This document shows positions 6,211 through 14,107 of a stretch of 19,329 nucleotides of DNA, in pieces (the first letter of the stretch is position 1; the number at the start of each line of letters is the position of its first letter). The position numbers and the translations under genes were made by a program. A model generated the notes under the pieces. That model ran no database searches. It saw nothing but the letters and a program-made list of their open reading frames with translations, and had not been told where the DNA came from. The stretch is from an uncultured Gammaproteobacteria bacterium (lineage in GTDB: Bacteria; Pseudomonadota; Gammaproteobacteria; Pseudomonadales; UBA5518): positions 1 through 19,329 of the forward strand of contig CAIXOY010000192.1 in the NCBI GenBank assembly GCA_903921135.1. Direction: 5' to 3'.

Positions 6211-7374
6211 TCAGAACGAGCGCGGCAAGCCGAGCCCTTCGGCGATCTGGTTGCGCGCCATCTCGTTGCTGATCGGCCCGATGCGCAACAGCCGCGAATC
6301 CCGCCAGTAGCGCTGCATATCGGTCTCGGCCGAGTAGCCCATGCCGCCCAGGATCTGTATACCCAGATCCGCCGCCTTGCTCACGTACTCCGAGCACAGC
6401 ACCTTCGCCATGTTCGATTCCATGGCGCTCGACTTTCCCGCGGCCTGCAGCGCCGCCGTGTTCAGCACCAGCAACTCGCCCTGCGCCTGCCACATCGCCA
6501 TGTCGGCCACGTAGTGCTGCAAAGCCTGGAACTCCCCGATCAGCCGACCGAAGGCCTGCCGCGTGCGCATATGGGCCAGCGCGTCTTCCAGCACGCCATC
6601 GAGCATGCCCAGACAGGTGGCGGCGTTCACCAGTCGCTCGTTGTTCAGCGGGCGTGTGGACGGGCGCCAGCCCCTTCCCTCCTCGCCAAGCAGCAGCTCG
6701 TCCGGCACGAAGACCTCCTCCAGCCGCACCGCGCAGGAGGCCACGCAACGCATACCGAGCTTGGGGAGTTCCGTGATCGTGATGCCGGGGCTGCGGCGCG
6801 GCACGAAGAAGATCGAGATGCCGTCGGAGCGCTTGTCCACCTCGGTGCGGGTGCGCGCCATCAGGAAGAGGTAATCGGCGACGTGGGCGCAGGTGCTCCA
6901 GATCTTCTCGCCGTCGATCACCCAGCCGCCGTCGACCTTGCGTGCGCGCGTGCGCATGCCGCCGAGGAGATCCGTCCCGCCGCCCGGCTCGGTGAAGGCC
7001 ATCGCCGTGCGCAGCTTGCCCGCCGCGATCTGTGGCAGGAACTCCTGGCGCTGCGATTCCGAGCCGCAATAGCCGATCGCCTTGCTGCCACTGAAAGAGG
7101 TGACGCCCCAGACCCAGCTCAACCCGGCCGCGGTGCGCGCGAGTTCACGGGCGAAGAGCGCCTGCGTGAGGATGCTGCCGCCCTGCCCGCCCAGTTCCTC
7201 GGGGATGCCGATACCGTGCGCCCCGAAGGCAGTCAGCCGCTCCCAGAGTGCCTCGGGGAATTCGTGCTCGCGTCGTTCCAGCGCACGGCACCAGTCCTTC
7301 GGCACCTCGGCGTCCACCCAGCGGCGCACGGTGTCGCGGAACGCGAGATCTTCTTCGGTCAGGAACTGCAACAT
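6211..7374 (-). CDS. Acyl-CoA dehydrogenase
   Basis: A 387-residue flavoprotein that oxidises acyl-CoA thioesters to trans-2-enoyl-CoA and passes electrons to ETF. The ATG at 7374 (MLQFLTEEDLAFRDTVRRWV) has GGAG seven bases upstream. An open extension to 7518 lacks family sequence. The N-terminal helical domain is followed by the FAD/substrate motif AMAFTEPGGGTD (124-135) and WVIDGEKIWST (151-161). The C-terminal domain has ERLVNAATCLGMLDG, RQAFGRLIGEFQALQ (272-286) and QILGGMGYSAETDMQRYWRDSR (340-361). After RDSR, the usual YEGTSEIQR segment, which carries the catalytic Glu in short- and medium-chain enzymes, is IGPISNEMARN instead. I recall this as a recurrent subgroup signature, so the catalytic base probably lies elsewhere. 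The acyl substrate cannot be assigned. The gene is divergent from the DUF1631 gene across 128 bases. Confidence 0.93.
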   Translation of the reverse strand: MLQFLTEEDLAFRDTVRRWVDAEVPKDWCRALERREHEFPEALWERLTAFGAHGIGIPEELGGQGGSILTQALFARELARTAAGLSWVWGVTSFSGSKAIGYCGSESQRQEFLPQIAAGKLRTAMAFTEPGGGTDLLGGMRTRARKVDGGWVIDGEKIWSTCAHVADYLFLMARTRTEVDKRSDGISIFFVPRRSPGITITELPKLGMRCVASCAVRLEEVFVPDELLLGEEGRGWRPSTRPLNNERLVNAATCLGMLDGVLEDALAHMRTRQAFGRLIGEFQALQHYVADMAMWQAQGELLVLNTAALQAAGKSSAMESNMAKVLCSEYVSKAADLGIQILGGMGYSAETDMQRYWRDSRLLRIGPISNEMARNQIAEGLGLPRSF

Positions 7375-7502
7375 CAGGGGGCTCCGCGTGTCGGCAAACG
7401 CGGCCCAGTATCGGGCACCGCCGAAGCCCCCGTCACGCCCCCTGCCACGACAGCAGGCGGTTCTTTGGTCTACCCTTCCGGCTTCCCGAACGTGACACGA
7501 AC

Positions 7503-9686
7503 ATGCCTTCCTCCACACCCACGCCGAACGACGCCGCGGACCAGGCGGCCCTGCTGAACTCGCTGGGCGGGCTTGCCGCGGAGGCGCTCACCCGCGGGAT
7601 GGCGGAGCTTTTCGTATCGCTGCAGAGGGTAATGGTCGAACTCGCGGGCTCCACGCCCGTGGTAAGCGAGCAGCAGCGCTTTCTGGACGCTTTGCGCGAA
7701 ATGGCGCGTAGTCAGGAAACGATCAGGAACGACTTCCTCGCCCGTCTGGGCGCCGGTTTCGAGCGCATCATCAAGCCCCCCACGACCGCAGCCACGGCTC
7801 CCGGCATCAGCGCGGACTCGCTGGAACTCGTGTCGCAGGAGCAGATCGAGCGCCACGTGCTGTCCGCCGGCATGGCCAACCGCGCCCGCGACCGGGCACA
7901 GAAGGCGCTTTTCCAGTTGCACGAGCGGATGCTGCGCATCGCACCTGCGCCCTTCGAGGAAGCGGACAACCCCCTGGACCCCGCGAACATCACCCGGGCC
8001 TTCCTGGAGGCCTCGTCGATGCTCGGCCCGGACCCGAGGATCCTGCGGCCGCTCTGCAGCCAGTTCGACAGTTGCGTGCTCTCCGGCCTGGGAGAGCTGT
8101 ACGGCGCCGCGAACGAGTTGCTGCGCGAGGCGGGTGTGCTGCCCGAACTCTCCCCGCTCACGCGGAGCTCGCGCAAACCAGACGCCCGCTCACGTCCGGC
8201 TGATCAGGGCCCGGAGGCTGCAGCCCCCGAAGCCGCAGAGAGCGGCCGTGCCGCATCCGACCTGCGCGACATCAGCGAATTGCTGGCGCGTCTGCGTGCC
8301 GTCGCGCCCGCGCTGCCCGCGAGCGTGGTCGGCACGGCCACCGCATCCGTGCCCGCCAGCGTCAACACGGCGGGGCTAGTGAACCTCGTAGCCGATCTGC
8401 AGGGGAGCGCGACCTGGCTCGACGCTGGCAACGCCCCGCTGCCGGACATCCGCGAAGCCCTTGCCGCCATCGCACGCCAGAGGGGCCGACTCTCGCTTGC
8501 TGCCACCGACCACGACACCATCGGGCTGGTGACGCTGTTCTTCGACACGGTGAATGCCGACCGCAACCTGCCACTGGAAATACAGGCGATGATCGCGCGC
8601 CTGCAACTGCCCGTGCTGCGCCTCGCGCTGCAGGATCGCAGTTTCTTCGCTGATGCCGCGCACCCGGCGCGGCAACTGATCGATCTCATGGCCCGCGCTG
8701 GCCTCGGCTGGGACCCGGAAAACGCGGAAGCGCAGTCCGTGTTGCTCGCGCAATTGCGCAGCGTCGTGGACGAGGTGCTCACCGGGGATAACGATCAGGC
8801 CTGTTACCGCACGGCGGCGGGCCGCCTGCAGGAGCACGCGATGCGCACGGAGCAGCGTGCGCTCAAGATGGAGCGCCGCACTGCCGAGAGGGCCGAGGCC
8901 GACGCGCGCACCAACGCGGCCCGCGACGCGGTCTACCAGGCACTGCGCGAGCGCATCGACGGCATCACGCTCCCCGCCCCGGTGCTCGATTTCCTGACCC
9001 GCGACTGGCAGCGCGTGATGCAGCTCTTCCACCTGCGCCGGGGTATCGCCAGCGCGGAATGGCAGGACGCCGTGCAGGTGATCGACGATCTGGTCGCCTC
9101 GGTACGCAACCGCCCTCACCGCAGCGAACGCGCCGACTTCGAAGCACGTATGGAGCAACTCCATGCCCGCCTCGAGAATGCACTCGGCCAGACCCAGAGC
9201 CACACCGCCGATGCTGAAGCGCGGGTGGATGTGATCCGCAACCTCCATCGCGCCACCCTCTCAGATACCGAGAGCCCGGCACCGCCCGCACCCATGGTGC
9301 CGGCACAGGTCACGCTGCCCGCGCCCATCCCGCCACGGGGCGCGCCGCGCCCCGACCCGCTCGCCGGTGGCCGGCCGATCGGCGAGGTGCTGATGTTCGA
9401 ATCGCTGCAGAAAGCCGATGCCGTAGCGGTGGGCAGTTGGCTGGAATACAAGGACCCGCGCAGCGGCGTCACCCGGCGCTGCAAGCTCTCGGCGCGCATC
9501 GAGGAATCACGCACGCTCATCTTCTCGGATCGCAGCGGCGCCACCATCTGGGAGAAGTCGCGCAAGCTCTTCGCCTATGAGCTGCAGATCGGCTTCCTGC
9601 AGCAGATCGAGGACAGCTCGCTGGTGGAGCGCACGCTGGGGCGCATCGCCGAGAACCTGCGCAGCAGCGCAAACGCCACACCGTGA
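7503..9686 (+). CDS. DUF1631 family protein
   Basis: A 727-residue protein of the DUF1631 family, which is common in proteobacteria and has no firm function. The start at 7503 (MPSSTPTPNDAADQ) is chosen because earlier residues in frame are antisense to the dehydrogenase gene and not protein-like; the ribosome site is weak. It is largely helical. An Arg/Glu-rich helix precedes LDFLTRDWQRVMQLFHLRRG (about 496-515), a hallmark-like segment of the family. A low-complexity Pro/Ala linker (about residues 590-625) leads to a C-terminal beta-rich domain (about 631-720: SWLEYKDPRSGVTRRCKLSARI, LIFSDRSG) that looks PilZ-like. There is no signal peptide or membrane segment. Its stop overlaps the next gene's start (GTGA), implying translational coupling with the amine oxidase-like protein. 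The family call is good; the function is unknown. Confidence 0.85.
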   Translation: MPSSTPTPNDAADQAALLNSLGGLAAEALTRGMAELFVSLQRVMVELAGSTPVVSEQQRFLDALREMARSQETIRNDFLARLGAGFERIIKPPTTAATAPGISADSLELVSQEQIERHVLSAGMANRARDRAQKALFQLHERMLRIAPAPFEEADNPLDPANITRAFLEASSMLGPDPRILRPLCSQFDSCVLSGLGELYGAANELLREAGVLPELSPLTRSSRKPDARSRPADQGPEAAAPEAAESGRAASDLRDISELLARLRAVAPALPASVVGTATASVPASVNTAGLVNLVADLQGSATWLDAGNAPLPDIREALAAIARQRGRLSLAATDHDTIGLVTLFFDTVNADRNLPLEIQAMIARLQLPVLRLALQDRSFFADAAHPARQLIDLMARAGLGWDPENAEAQSVLLAQLRSVVDEVLTGDNDQACYRTAAGRLQEHAMRTEQRALKMERRTAERAEADARTNAARDAVYQALRERIDGITLPAPVLDFLTRDWQRVMQLFHLRRGIASAEWQDAVQVIDDLVASVRNRPHRSERADFEARMEQLHARLENALGQTQSHTADAEARVDVIRNLHRATLSDTESPAPPAPMVPAQVTLPAPIPPRGAPRPDPLAGGRPIGEVLMFESLQKADAVAVGSWLEYKDPRSGVTRRCKLSARIEESRTLIFSDRSGATIWEKSRKLFAYELQIGFLQQIEDSSLVERTLGRIAENLRSSANATP

Positions 9687-10960
9687 GCGAGGCACCCACG
9701 CCGCTGGCGCATGCCGTCTCGCGCTGGCATGAGGACCCGTTCTCGCGCGGGGCCTGGAGCCTGCTCCGCGTGGGCGGCACGCCCGCGACACGGTCAATGC
9801 TTGGCCGTCCCTTCGGCCGCGTGATCATCGCCGGCGAGGCCACGCACCCGGAGCAGTCGGGCATGGTGCACGCGGCCTTCGACGAGGGTCGCCGCGCGGC
9901 GCAATGGTGCCTGTCGCAAGGCTTTGGCAGTGTGGCCGTGGTGGGCGCGGGTGCCGCGGGCATCGGTGCCGCGCGCAGCCTGCAGCAGGCGGGCATTCGC
10001 GCCGCCGTGTTCGAGGCGCGCGAGCGCATCGGCGGGCGCGCATGGTCCGTGGAGTTGCCGACGGCCACCGCATCCAGCGTCGTGATGGAACTGGGCGCGA
10101 ACTGGCTGCAGCAGGGCGAGAGGAACACGCTTGCTCCGGTGGCGCAGGCGATGGGCTGCAGGCTGGTGCCCACCGACTTCCACCGCCCGCTGGAACTCGG
10201 GCACCCCCCGGCCATGGGACCTCAGACCACCGGGGCCGTCATGGCCGAACTGCACGCGCGGGTGGAGCGCGCGACCGTGCAGCGCGACCTCGGGCTTGCC
10301 GAGGTGGTGGATGCTTTCCTCGCCGACCCCGCGCCCTTCGACCGCGCCACGGTGCAGCGCGTGGTGGACTCCGAGGTATTCCTCGACACCGGCGCGCCGC
10401 TCGGCGAACTCTCGGCGCGGCTCGGCTTCGAGGCAGGCGTGGGCGCGGGTGACCGCTGGATCGTGGGTGGCTACCGCAGCGTGCTCGCCGCGCTCGCGGA
10501 AGGCCTGGACCTGCGCCTCGGCACACCCGTCACCGGCATCCACTGGAGCACATCCGGCGTAGAACTGCGCCACGCGCAGGGCGAGTCGCGCGCCGATGCC
10601 GTGATCGTGACGGCGCCTGCCGCCGTGCTGCAGGCGGGCAGTCCGCGCTTCGACCCACCCCTGCCTGCGGAGCAACAGGCAGCGCTCTCGCTGCTCACGG
10701 CAGGGCGTGTGGAAAAGGCGGCACTGGTGTTCGGCGAGCGCTGGTGGCCGCGATCGACCGACGGCTACATCCGCATCGCCGACGGAGCAGGCCGGATATC
10801 CGAATGGCTGGACCTGAGCGATGCGCTGGGCCTGCCCGCGATCACGGCGATCTTCGTGGGTGACTGGGCCGCAGAACTCTGGGACGGACACGACGACGCA
10901 TCTGTGGCAGCCGGCGTGGCGCGCGTGCTGCAGCGCGCGACAGAGAGCGCGGGACGCTAG
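9683..10960 (+). CDS. Flavin amine oxidase-like protein, circularly permuted
   Basis: A 425-residue FAD protein related to monoamine/polyamine oxidases. Residues 10-76 (SRWHEDPFSRGAWS, 13-26; VIIAGEATHPEQSGMVHAAF, 47-66; GRRAA, 69-73) correspond to the segment that normally closes the amine oxidase fold, the W..DPF..GSYS and FAGEAT...GTVHGA..SG motifs. The Rossmann motif, usually at the N-terminus, begins only at residue 83 (VAVVGAGAAGIGAARSL, FEARERIGGRA, with E111 as the likely ribose ligand). The normal central part follows: ELGANWLQ (136-143), WIVGGYRSVLAAL (259-271), ADAVIVTAPAAVL (304-316), PPLPAEQQ and GRVEKAALVF (341-350). The protein then stops at residue 425 with no second GEAT segment. 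It starts at a GTG overlapping the DUF1631 stop (GTGA). The GTG cannot be moved far upstream without entering another frame. The substrate is unknown; the permutation is read directly from motif order. Confidence 0.85.
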   Translation: MSEAPTPLAHAVSRWHEDPFSRGAWSLLRVGGTPATRSMLGRPFGRVIIAGEATHPEQSGMVHAAFDEGRRAAQWCLSQGFGSVAVVGAGAAGIGAARSLQQAGIRAAVFEARERIGGRAWSVELPTATASSVVMELGANWLQQGERNTLAPVAQAMGCRLVPTDFHRPLELGHPPAMGPQTTGAVMAELHARVERATVQRDLGLAEVVDAFLADPAPFDRATVQRVVDSEVFLDTGAPLGELSARLGFEAGVGAGDRWIVGGYRSVLAALAEGLDLRLGTPVTGIHWSTSGVELRHAQGESRADAVIVTAPAAVLQAGSPRFDPPLPAEQQAALSLLTAGRVEKAALVFGERWWPRSTDGYIRIADGAGRISEWLDLSDALGLPAITAIFVGDWAAELWDGHDDASVAAGVARVLQRATESAGR

Positions 10961-11568
10961 GCCGAACGCGCACCCACCAGGTCGTGGCGCTGCAGATCCA
11001 CCGGGCTCTCGAAGCACTCGAATATCAGATGAACGCGCGGGGTATCGCCATCGTTGCGCACCGCGTGCGTGAGGTTGTTGTTCACCTCGACCAACTGCCC
11101 GCGGGCAATGTGGCGCCACTCCGGATCGACGTAGAACTCGACGTGGGGGTTGGTGTCCAGCGCGATATGCAGCTTGTGGGGGAACGCGGGAAATTTTCCG
11201 CCATCACGGTGCGCCGTGATCTCGGCGCCCGCAGGCAGGCGGGCAAGCATCACGCGGGGAAACTCCGCGCTCGCATAGCCCAGGCGTCGCGCGGCCTCGT
11301 CCAGCAGCGGCCGCACCAGTGGCGCCCACTCGTCCCAGGCGGGCAGCGCGTACCAGGAGGTGGGAACGGCCACCTGGTGGACGAATGTCATCACCAGATG
11401 CTGCGTACCGCCCAGGGTATCGAAGCGGTTGGGTTTGGCGGCGTCGTGGCGGCGCCAGTCGTCCTCGGCCAGCGTGTGCAGCTTCGCCATTAGGGCGCTG
11501 ACATCCAGCGCGCCCAGATCGCGGAACCGGGTGGTCTTGCCCCTGTGCACGAAGCCGCGGGTATCCAT
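10957..11568 (-). CDS. Aspartyl/asparaginyl beta-hydroxylase-like 2OG-Fe(II) dioxygenase
   Basis: A 203-residue protein of the cupin-fold 2-oxoglutarate/Fe(II) hydroxylase group. Enzymes of this group hydroxylate Asp, Asn or small-molecule substrates using O2 and 2-oxoglutarate. The iron triad fits HRD (H120, D122) and H168 (NNLTHAV). R178 (DTPRVHLIFE) is positioned to bind 2-oxoglutarate. Further family text is LPAGAEITAHRDGG (111-124) and LHIALDTNPHVEFYVD (133-148). The ATG at 11568 is chosen because the upstream OpgC-like gene ends there: its TGA and this ATG share one base (TGATG), suggesting coupled translation. An upstream extension to 11694 overlaps that gene and is not family-like. 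It converges on the amine oxidase gene, sharing a CTAG at the stops. The target substrate is unknown. Confidence 0.85.
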   Translation of the reverse strand: MDTRGFVHRGKTTRFRDLGALDVSALMAKLHTLAEDDWRRHDAAKPNRFDTLGGTQHLVMTFVHQVAVPTSWYALPAWDEWAPLVRPLLDEAARRLGYASAEFPRVMLARLPAGAEITAHRDGGKFPAFPHKLHIALDTNPHVEFYVDPEWRHIARGQLVEVNNNLTHAVRNDGDTPRVHLIFECFESPVDLQRHDLVGARSA

Positions 11569-12617
11569 CAGGCGCGCGCGGGCACGGGCGTCCAGCGCTG
11601 ATGGGCACGGGCAATCAGGAACAGGCCACCGAGCATCAGCAAGGGCACCACGACCTGTGCGATCCACGGGCCCGGCGCCGGCCTGAAGTGCCACAGATAG
11701 ACAAGCGGCAAATGCAGGCTGAACACGGCAAGCGAGTGCTGCCCGAGGAATCGCGTGGGCGACCAGTCGAGCGCGCGCGGCCAGCGTCGCAACACCTCGG
11801 CCACCAGCACCGCGACCGCGAGGAACGACAGCACGCGCAAGGGCCCGAGATGCGCCCTGGAGGTCCAGACGGATTCATCCGGCAGTGGCTGCATACCGGC
11901 AAGGCCGTTGCGCCAGCCGAGAAACAGCAGTGCCAGCGCGGTTGCACCCACCACCAGACGGCGCCGCAGGAGCGGCTGCAGCACCCGGCCATCCCGCCGC
12001 AGCAGGGCAAGGCTCACGCCCGCAAAGAACAGCAATTGCCAGCCGAGCGGATCGAAGAGCCCCATGCGCATCCACGCCGGCAAAGGCGCGCGCATCACAC
12101 CGAGCGCGCCGCATTGGGCCGCGAGCCAGAGCAGCAGCGAGGCCGACAGCACCCAGTACCCCGCCCGCGCCGGCCAGCGCCGCGCGAGTTCGGGAACGGC
12201 TGCTCCGGCGGCAAGGAGCAGGACCACGTAAAGCGGCAGAACGTCCAGATAATCGGGCTGGTGCAACAGGACTGCAGCACCCAGCACATCACGCAGAGCG
12301 CCGCCCCCGCCAAGCCCCTGCAGGGGTCGCCAGCCAAGCGCGGGCAAGGCGAGCGCGAGCAGGGCCATCAGCAACAGGGCAACCAGATGCCACTTCCAGA
12401 CGAGGCGGCTGCGCTGCAGGAACCAGCGCTGCGGATCCGGCTTGTCCAGCGCAACCTGTGTGGCGACGTAGCCGGAAATGAAAAAAAACCCTTCGGCCGC
12501 CGTCCAGAATCCGAGCCGCTGGTAGAGTTGCGCGGAGATCGGCCCGCCCCAGTGGTCGATCGCCATCCACGCAAGGAGTATCCCCCGGATGGAGTCGAGT
12601 GCGGTGATGCGCTGCAT
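11568..12617 (-). CDS. OpgC-like membrane acyltransferase
   Basis: A 349-residue polytopic inner-membrane protein with about ten hydrophobic segments. The N-terminus reads MQRITALDSIRGILLAWMAIDH, then FFFISGYV (44-51); the C-terminal part has RFLGQHSLAVFSLHLPLVYL. This pattern matches the OpgC branch of the acyltransferase-3 superfamily, whose known member succinylates periplasmic glucans. No glucan synthesis genes (opgG, opgH) are in this window, so the acceptor is uncertain and I do not assign a symbol. The ATG at 12617 has GAGG nine bases upstream. It is the first gene of a two-gene - strand unit with the hydroxylase-like gene, and is divergent from the DUF481 gene across 164 bases. Confidence 0.8.
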   Translation of the reverse strand: MQRITALDSIRGILLAWMAIDHWGGPISAQLYQRLGFWTAAEGFFFISGYVATQVALDKPDPQRWFLQRSRLVWKWHLVALLLMALLALALPALGWRPLQGLGGGGALRDVLGAAVLLHQPDYLDVLPLYVVLLLAAGAAVPELARRWPARAGYWVLSASLLLWLAAQCGALGVMRAPLPAWMRMGLFDPLGWQLLFFAGVSLALLRRDGRVLQPLLRRRLVVGATALALLFLGWRNGLAGMQPLPDESVWTSRAHLGPLRVLSFLAVAVLVAEVLRRWPRALDWSPTRFLGQHSLAVFSLHLPLVYLWHFRPAPGPWIAQVVVPLLMLGGLFLIARAHQRWTPVPARA

Positions 12618-12781
12618 GGTGCGGTGCCTCGACCCCCGGCGTCCCGGGACGTTCTGGTGCGGCGACGATACCCGCGGGCACCGAGGGGATGCAACGTGGG
12701 GGTGGCATAGCGCCGATCCGGGGTGGAAACCGTCTGCAGGCGCTGTTTACACTGCCGGCCATCCACACCCGGGAACTCAAC

Positions 12782-13807
12782 ATGCGCGCCCTGCCCGCTC
12801 TCATCGTCGCAGTCACCCTGCCGTTTGCTCTCGCCAATGCGAGCCATGCCGACACGCTCATCATGAAAGGCGGCGACCGGCTGAGCGGCTCCGTGGTCGA
12901 TCTGCAGGGAGATGTGCTCACCTTCAAGACCAGTTACTCGGGCAAGATCCCGGTCAAATGGTCCGAGGTCGCCTCGCTCGAGACGACGGGCACCGCCAGA
13001 TTCAAACTGCGTGACGGCACCGTCATGCAGGCACAGGCCAAGGCGGCAGCCGACTCCACGGTGGTGCTGCGCTCGGGCGAGATCATCACCACCGCACCCA
13101 TCGCACTCACCGACGTCACCTACATCAACCCGCCACCCGAGGTAACGGGCGAGGGGCTCAGCATGAGCGGCCGCGCGAACCTCGGCTTCTCTGCCAGCCG
13201 GGGCAACACCGACAACAGCCAGCTGATGTACGACGTGGAAGCCGTCGCCCGCGGCGTCGACAACCGTTTCACCGTCGGCGCGATGGGCGTGCAGAAAAAC
13301 GAGGACGGCGAGGAAACCGCGCGCAACAACCACGCCTTCCTCAAGTACGACCACTTCTACGCCAAGCGCTGGTACGGCTACGCCAACACCGGTTTCGAGG
13401 AAGACCGCTTCAAGGATCTCAATCTGCGCGCCACGCTCGGCGTGGGAACGGGTTACCAGTTCTTCGAATCGGAGTTGCAGAACCTCTCGCTCGAAGGCGG
13501 TCTCACCTACGTGAACGAGGACTTCGATACCGGCGAGGACGAAGGCTTTGCCGCCGGCCGCTGGGCGCTGCGCTACGACCGCTTCCTGTTCGGCACCACC
13601 ACGCAGTTCTTCCACACGCACGAGGGGCTTCTGAGCGTGGAGGATGCCAAGGACTTCCTCTGGCAGTCGCAGACGGGGCTTCGCTTCCCGCTGATCAAGG
13701 ACCTGAACGCCACCGTCCAGTACAACATCGACTACGACAACCAGCCCACGGGCGATGCCAAGAAAACCGACAGCGCCTACATCATGAGCGTGGGCTACGA
13801 GTGGTGA
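12782..13807 (+). CDS. DUF481 family outer-membrane beta-barrel protein
   Basis: A 341-residue exported protein. Residues 1-23 are a Sec signal peptide (MRALPALIVAVTLPFALANASHA, predicted cleavage after ASHA). Residues 24-115 form a small beta-rich N-terminal part with KGGDRLSGSVVDLQGDVLTFKTSYSG-type repeats (two related units, the second at RDGTVMQAQAKAAADSTVVLRSGE). The DUF481 barrel follows (about 122-341: NLGFSASRGNTDNSQLMYDVE, KYDHFYAKRWYGYANTGFEEDRFKDLNLRATLGVGTGYQF). The chain ends in YEW, an aromatic C-terminus typical of Bam-inserted barrels. GGGA eight bases upstream supports the start. The function in the family is poorly defined. The stop codon abuts the convergent small membrane protein gene (TGATCA). 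Confidence 0.9.
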   Translation: MRALPALIVAVTLPFALANASHADTLIMKGGDRLSGSVVDLQGDVLTFKTSYSGKIPVKWSEVASLETTGTARFKLRDGTVMQAQAKAAADSTVVLRSGEIITTAPIALTDVTYINPPPEVTGEGLSMSGRANLGFSASRGNTDNSQLMYDVEAVARGVDNRFTVGAMGVQKNEDGEETARNNHAFLKYDHFYAKRWYGYANTGFEEDRFKDLNLRATLGVGTGYQFFESELQNLSLEGGLTYVNEDFDTGEDEGFAAGRWALRYDRFLFGTTTQFFHTHEGLLSVEDAKDFLWQSQTGLRFPLIKDLNATVQYNIDYDNQPTGDAKKTDSAYIMSVGYEW

Positions 13808-14047
13808 TCAGGCGCCGCCCTTCCCCCACAGCCAGGCGCCGAGCGCAATCGGCATGAGGGGCCAGAAGGGCACGCTGGTGGCGAACTGGGGCAGGATGCC
13901 CTCGCCCCCGAAGAGGGCGACAGCGGGCGGCCCCCACTGCGAGGCGGTGGCGATCATCCACACGCCCGCAGCGACGAGGGAACCGGCAAGCAGGCGACGC
14001 AGCGTGCGCGCGAGTGACGGCCCGGGATCCCTGCCTCCAACGTCCAT
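13808..14047 (-). CDS. Small two-helix membrane protein, unknown
   Basis: A 79-residue protein when started at 14047. GGGGGGAA (complement of 14051-14058) sits four bases upstream, a far better ribosome site than for the alternative ATG at 14101. Two hydrophobic segments are visible at about 18-34 (RLLAGSLVAAGVWMIATA) and about 56-75 (ATSVPFWPLMPIALGAWLW), separated by a short loop, with a basic N-terminus (RTLRR). I recognise no family. It faces the DUF481 gene tail-to-tail and is divergent from the ferric-reductase-like membrane gene by 60 bases. Confidence 0.6.
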   Translation of the reverse strand: MDVGGRDPGPSLARTLRRLLAGSLVAAGVWMIATASQWGPPAVALFGGEGILPQFATSVPFWPLMPIALGAWLWGKGGA

Positions 14048-14107
14048 GCATTCCCCCCGGATGAACTGCGTGGCGGCGGCATCTGCTGCCGAGGGGAGCA
14101 TGTTGCA

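Noticed and set aside
7375..7502. Divergent promoter region between the dehydrogenase and DUF1631 genes
   Set aside because: Promoters must exist here, but the best pair (ACGACA with TACCCT, 18-base spacing) matches too poorly to report as a feature.
6514..7557. Long + strand open frame of 347 codons opposite the acyl-CoA dehydrogenase
   Set aside because: Antisense shadow; the - strand protein has full family motifs and a good ribosome site.
9683..10960. Amine oxidase read as a broken pair (tail of one gene fused to a truncated second gene)
   Set aside because: Only one copy of each motif set is present, the frame is intact, and the upstream gene is DUF1631 with a normal stop overlapping the start. 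Permutation explains the order more simply, though a genome check is still needed.
9794..11119. Long - strand open frame of 441 codons opposite the amine oxidase
   Set aside because: It runs across the supported flavin protein and into the hydroxylase in another frame, with His/Arg-rich text and no motifs.
12745..12755. TTTACACT upstream of the DUF481 gene as a -10 or -35 element
   Set aside because: No acceptable partner element lies at 16-18 bases on either side.
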